From JBOHHR01 sp050740975 (GTDB lineage Bacteria > Pseudomonadota > Gammaproteobacteria > JBOHHR01), in contig JBOIEE010000028.1 of assembly GCA_050740975.1 (NCBI GenBank), forward strand, positions 1 through 10,378: 10,378 nt of DNA, read 5' to 3'. The notes under the pieces were generated by a model. The model worked only from the letters and a program-made list of their open reading frames with translations. It was not told the origin of the DNA and did not search any database. Numbering within the stretch: the stretch's first letter is position 1; every line of letters begins with the position of its first letter. Positions 6,609 to 10,378 of this stretch are shown in pieces. The position numbers and the translations under genes were made by a program.

Positions 6609-9600
6609 TCATGCCGCTTCGCCTCGGAACCGAGGCTCCCAGCTCCATACCGGAACCACGCGCTCCAGGGTGGAAAGCCCGCCGTGCTGGTAGCGGCGGC
6701 CGTCGGGGGATAGGCGAAAACCGTGATCGGCGAACACGAGTAACGCCTGCTCGGGGTCGAGCTGCGGCAACACGCGCCGCAAGGCGATTTCCAGTTCCGC
6801 TTTAGCGAGGGTAAGCAACTCGTCAAAGGATCGGCGTTCGGCGTGGATCAATTTGTCTAGGGCATCGATTTTCTTAAAGCTGTGCGCGATGTCGGCGCCC
6901 AAGAGCTCACGGTAGCAGGCATCCGTGCTGCTGCCTTGCGATAGCTCGGCGTACTGGGCGGGTCGATGCCGCCAGGCGCTAAGCAGGCCCTGCAGCACCG
7001 GCTCCAGGGCGAGAGCCAGAGCTAGCCCTAAACAGTCGATCAGAAGCCACTGCGCAGCGCTGTGCGCCTTTAGCACTTCGACCAGGGGAGGAAGGCCGGA
7101 AAGGGTGGTCTCGGCGAGGCCGTTCACGCAGGCCAGCCAGCGTTCCCCCCCGATGCGCTGCAGCCGCGCGTGCGCGAGGTATATGGCCTGCGCGTTTCTG
7201 GCCAGCTCCGCAGCATTTGTCGGGGCGCTGGGACGCAGCAGCATCGCTACCGCCGCCAGCAGGGGATCTTTGGGATCGGCCAGCTGGGGAAAGGGTATGT
7301 GGCCATCGATGAGCCACTGCAAGAGCTTGGCCTCTCCCGCCTCATTGAGACCCAAGGCGCTGAGGTGCTCGACGGCGTCTCGCCCCGCCCATTCCGGGCG
7401 CAGGCATTGGGTGATGCTATCCAGAGCCTCTCGTCCTAGCCCCGGCGGTAAGGCCACTCCATACTTGAGGCACTGCTCAGCACACCATTCGTAGAGCGCG
7501 AGTGGGACTCTTGCGCCGAGATCACCGGTAAATCGCAACCGCTTATCACCCTGGCGGGCCAGCTCCTGCTCGAACTCCGCCAATAAGCTCTTGCGCTCCC
7601 ATACGCGCTTTGTCAGCAACTCGACCACGGGCGCGAGATCCAATTCGGCCGTCAACTCGAGACCGCTGAGGTAGCGATCGAGGCTCGCCACATCCCGCAC
7701 CTCTGGATAAGGATCCTGGCCCTCCAGATAGGACAGAGTGCCGCTACTGGGCTCTATCCCCTCGCGTTGCCAGTCGCGCAGGCGGGTCTTGACGGTGTCC
7801 TGCTGGAAAAACAGGCGCAGCTGGGTCTCGATCGCTGTGCGCAAGTGCTCGAAACGTTCCAAGTGCGCGGCGATGGGTGCCGTATCGCCGTCGAAGCCAC
7901 AGCTGCACTGGGGTTGATAATCCAAGTCCACCAGAGCGCTACAGGTTAGTCTGGTAGCTTCGCGGCGGCATTGCTCGAGTTTGGACAGTAGTTCCCCTAT
8001 CCCCAGATGGCGACTGGCGGCAAGCTCGGGAGGATGCCATTGCCAAAGAAAATGCTCTCTGAGTCCGCGCCACCACCGCTCATGCCTCTCGCGGTAGTTC
8101 TCTTTGTACAAACGGTACGCGCGTTCCGACTGGTGTAGCCAGTGCTCGATCTGCTGCGGCTCATCGAGTGCAGGCAATGCACCCGGATCGAATTCGCCGC
8201 CTCTCTGGGCGACACGTACCACCGCCGGGTGGCGAAAGAGATGAGAATAACGCTGGGTTTCCCCGAGGAGCTGCTGCAGCCGCTGGGGCAATGCCTCGTA
8301 TTCTCGCGCCTGATCTAAGAAGCCTGTGACAGAGCCGATCTCATACAGGAACTGCTCCAAGCCTTGCAGCGCGTGTGTCCCTTTATCCAAAGCCCCGCAA
8401 CGCTGGATATGCGCAGAAACCCTCTCGGTCAGGTGCTTGCCCTGCTCCAAGCCTTGCAGTTGCTTCAGCAGTGGTTGCAAGCGCTCGGCCTGGGCACGCA
8501 GCGCGTCGGCGAGCTGGCTGGCACAACGCCGCTGGGTGAGGACGCTCCAATGAGCCGGAGTTCGGATCGAAAGTCCCTGGCACAAGGTCTCCAGCGCGTT
8601 AAGCTGCTCGGCGTTGAGCGCATGCGCCGGGATGATGCGGTCATAGAACAGGGGATTAGGCAGCGTCTCGAAGGTTTCCCGATAAGACTTGCGCTCTTTC
8701 AAAATATCGATCTCTCCTTGCAACAGAAGAAACACCAGCAATAGATTGATCTGATCGGGCACTAAACCGTAAATGGGCTGCGCCAGGGACTCGTGCACGG
8801 TCTTGGGCGTCGGGTTATGCTCGAGTAGCGGGGTTATGAGACGAACCAGCTCATGGCGCTCCAGATTGTTCGCGGTGACGTACGCACGTCCCTTGCGCCG
8901 TAGCAGTCCCATGGGTGCGAGATAGGCTTCGCGGATGAGCTTCACGTAATCATCGGCCTCCTCGGCGCCGATATCCTCGCGCGCGGCGAAGCGCATGAAG
9001 CGCAGCCAGGCTTCTTTGGGCAGCGGCCCATGGGCCGGAGCGTAGCGCTCGAAACCGGGATAGCTGCGCCGCAAAACACGCAGAGCGAGATTTTGCAACC
9101 AATCAGCGAGCGCTGTCGTGCTATCGATCCGGGGTACAGGCTCGCTCGCTCCGTCGGGTGTTATGAGGCAGGCCTCGGTCCAAGCAGAGCGCAGGATCTG
9201 GGAAACGAGAGGGATCCGCGCCTTGATCAGCGCCTCCAGCCGCTCGGAAAGCTGCGGGCTTCCCGGTCGATCCCTCAACCGCGCCAGGGCTGCGAATTCA
9301 ACCAGTTCGTCAGTTACAGGCACCGCGGCCGGTTGCACCGTATACACTCCGGTAGCCGGTCTCCGCTCACCCCAGGGTAGGCGCAGGCACAATGCGACTC
9401 CCTCGGGGGGCGCAGGCAGGCTGCCGTCACCCAGCCACACGCAATAGCTGCGCTCGTGAAAACACCAAAGCAGTTGCCGGTGCAGCCAAGTCTCGCGCGG
9501 CAAGGCAAGTGGATTAAAGCCATCTGACGGCAGCAGCGGCAGCAGGGTTTGCAGCACCAAGGCACCTTGGCCTTTGAGTCCGGCCACCTCACGGGCCAGC

Positions 9601-10378
9601 AAGCGATCCAGGATCGCCCGACTGTCCTCGCGCAGATCCAGAGCATAGCGCCCTTCTCGGATTGTTACATAACGGCCCCGTTCGGCAAGCACGGAAAGGG
9701 CACGCGCGATGATCTGCTCATTGCGCCCGGGCTGGATGCTGGAGGCGCTGAATAAGAGCCAGCTCGCGGCTTGCTTTGCCGTCAACCCGTCGCGGGCGGG
9801 TGAGAGATGCGTTAGCACCAATAGCTTCAGCAAGCGCTCGGCCAGTTCGCGCAGCGCCGCTCGCTCAAAAAGCTCCTCCAGATGACGCCGGTACCAGGGA
9901 AACACCTGTTGGGCGAGGGCTAGGAACTCGGGCTGCAGCTCGAGCAGATCGCGAAAATGATCGACGATGGCATCGGGGGTGACCAGTTCCCCCCAAGGTC
10001 GATCCAGAAAAGGCGCAACGCGGCGACTGCTGTCACCGCGCAACTGAGTGACGGTGAAGTCCACGACCCCACGTGCCTTAGAGAAGCGGTCGCGGACTTC
10101 CTCCAGCAGGGTCAGCGTGGCGGGATGCAAGGGGTAGATCGCGCGCAGCGTCTCGAAATCGAGGCCGGCCTCGCCGTAGAGCTCCCGCAGCTTTACCAGC
10201 AGTCCCTCGATCGCCGTTTCGTAGCCGGGCTTTTTGACCAGGATCCCCTCTGCGATCAGCTCTTTGATATGCACCGGCGTCAGCAGCAAGCGCAGCGGAT
10301 AGCGATCCTTGATCTTGCGGTAGAGATCGTACTCGAGCTCTCCGGTATGCTCGATCCCCTCTTGCATCGCGGCGATCA
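6609..10378 (-). CDS. Large ATPase–PglZ fusion protein, BREX/Pgl-like (5' end outside window)
   Basis: The reading frame is open to the right edge, so the N-terminus is missing; residues below are counted from the Met at 10367, which is probably internal. Residues 78-112 (YPLHPATLTLLEE, then RFSKARGVVDFTV and LRGD) resemble the end of the ATPase domain of large BREX/Pgl-type ATPases (PglY/BrxC, DUF499 or DUF6079 class). Walker A and B would lie beyond the edge. A long middle part of about 900 residues is mostly helical, with likely coiled coil at 610-700 and a cysteine cluster at Cys800, Cys809, Cys821 and Cys823. The C-terminus (about 1080-1245) is PglZ-like: LLIDCLG (Asp1111), SSTDACYRELL, FKKIDALDKLIH, VFADHGF (Asp1214, His1215) and RYQHGGLSTLERVVP (His1228), matching the metal-binding order of the alkaline phosphatase fold. 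PglZ proteins are core components of BREX and Pgl phage defence. No signal peptide can be judged. It heads or belongs to an operon with the putative toxin–antitoxin pair 28 bases downstream. Assignment to DUF6079 is from memory and unverified. Confidence 0.8.
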   Translation of the reverse strand, partial: IAAMQEGIEHTGELEYDLYRKIKDRYPLRLLLTPVHIKELIAEGILVKKPGYETAIEGLLVKLRELYGEAGLDFETLRAIYPLHPATLTLLEEVRDRFSKARGVVDFTVTQLRGDSSRRVAPFLDRPWGELVTPDAIVDHFRDLLELQPEFLALAQQVFPWYRRHLEELFERAALRELAERLLKLLVLTHLSPARDGLTAKQAASWLLFSASSIQPGRNEQIIARALSVLAERGRYVTIREGRYALDLREDSRAILDRLLAREVAGLKGQGALVLQTLLPLLPSDGFNPLALPRETWLHRQLLWCFHERSYCVWLGDGSLPAPPEGVALCLRLPWGERRPATGVYTVQPAAVPVTDELVEFAALARLRDRPGSPQLSERLEALIKARIPLVSQILRSAWTEACLITPDGASEPVPRIDSTTALADWLQNLALRVLRRSYPGFERYAPAHGPLPKEAWLRFMRFAAREDIGAEEADDYVKLIREAYLAPMGLLRRKGRAYVTANNLERHELVRLITPLLEHNPTPKTVHESLAQPIYGLVPDQINLLLVFLLLQGEIDILKERKSYRETFETLPNPLFYDRIIPAHALNAEQLNALETLCQGLSIRTPAHWSVLTQRRCASQLADALRAQAERLQPLLKQLQGLEQGKHLTERVSAHIQRCGALDKGTHALQGLEQFLYEIGSVTGFLDQAREYEALPQRLQQLLGETQRYSHLFRHPAVVRVAQRGGEFDPGALPALDEPQQIEHWLHQSERAYRLYKENYRERHERWWRGLREHFLWQWHPPELAASRHLGIGELLSKLEQCRREATRLTCSALVDLDYQPQCSCGFDGDTAPIAAHLERFEHLRTAIETQLRLFFQQDTVKTRLRDWQREGIEPSSGTLSYLEGQDPYPEVRDVASLDRYLSGLELTAELDLAPVVELLTKRVWERKSLLAEFEQELARQGDKRLRFTGDLGARVPLALYEWCAEQCLKYGVALPPGLGREALDSITQCLRPEWAGRDAVEHLSALGLNEAGEAKLLQWLIDGHIPFPQLADPKDPLLAAVAMLLRPSAPTNAAELARNAQAIYLAHARLQRIGGERWLACVNGLAETTLSGLPPLVEVLKAHSAAQWLLIDCLGLALALALEPVLQGLLSAWRHRPAQYAELSQGSSTDACYRELLGADIAHSFKKIDALDKLIHAERRSFDELLTLAKAELEIALRRVLPQLDPEQALLVFADHGFRLSPDGRRYQHGGLSTLERVVPVWSWEPRFRGEAA
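8352..8459. repeat. 18-bp direct repeat inside the ATPase–PglZ gene
   Basis: CTGCTCCAAGCCTTGCAG occurs at 8352-8369 and again at 8442-8459, exactly 90 bases apart and in the same frame, so both encode LQGLEQ (residues 637-642 and 667-672). The intervening 24 residues do not resemble those that follow the second copy, so this is not a clear 30-residue tandem duplication. Confidence 0.75.

Noticed and set aside
6925..7494. 189-residue open frame on the plus strand
   Set aside because: It lies wholly opposite the ATPase–PglZ gene, has a Ser/Arg/Ala-rich composition typical of antisense frames of GC-rich genes, and has no recognisable motif.
1..10378. CRISPR arrays, tRNA or rRNA genes, insertion sequences, attachment sites
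   Set aside because: No regularly spaced repeats, no cloverleaf-like or rRNA sequence, no transposase or integrase and no terminal inverted repeats were seen by eye.

Overview
The window looks like a GC-rich proteobacterial chromosome, most likely gammaproteobacterial. The best clue is an argJ gene followed closely by a Nudix (MutT-like)–ThiE-like fusion gene, an arrangement known from Pseudomonas and relatives. No rRNA, tRNA, insertion sequence or CRISPR array is visible, so finer taxonomy is inference.

Layout: (1) Positions 1-1789, minus strand: a two-gene set of an AAA/P-loop ATPase and a short partner protein. The ATPase reads through only if two compensating one-base frameshifts are corrected (near 1351-1361 and 1172-1186). 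The partner stops at 152 residues, just after a motif that usually leads into a longer protein. A further minus-strand gene appears to start at the window edge: a strong ribosome binding site at 13-18 precedes an ATG at 4-6. (2) Positions 1972-4200, plus strand: housekeeping genes argJ (arginine biosynthesis) and the Nudix/ThiE fusion (nucleotide-pool cleaning plus a thiamine-phosphate-synthase-like domain). (3) Positions 4385-5479, plus strand: a stand-alone DUF2235 alpha/beta hydrolase, related to Tle1-type phospholipase effectors. (4) Positions 5613-10378, minus strand: a three-gene operon that runs off the right edge. It starts with a very large protein whose visible N-terminal part looks like the end of an ATPase domain and whose C-terminus is a PglZ-like domain of the alkaline-phosphatase fold. 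It continues 28 bp later with a 98-residue small protein and, overlapping by ATGA, an AbiEii-like nucleotidyltransferase.

The most interesting part is region 4. ATPases and PglZ are core parts of BREX/Pgl phage-defence systems, normally as separate genes; here they seem joined in one polypeptide and are followed directly by an AbiE-type toxin–antitoxin-like pair. I infer a candidate composite defence island, with the missing partners (methyltransferase, helicase or others) possibly beyond position 10378. The nucleotidyltransferase also lacks the second aspartate of its usual metal-binding motif. The ATPase pair of region 1 may be a second, decaying or mis-sequenced accessory module.
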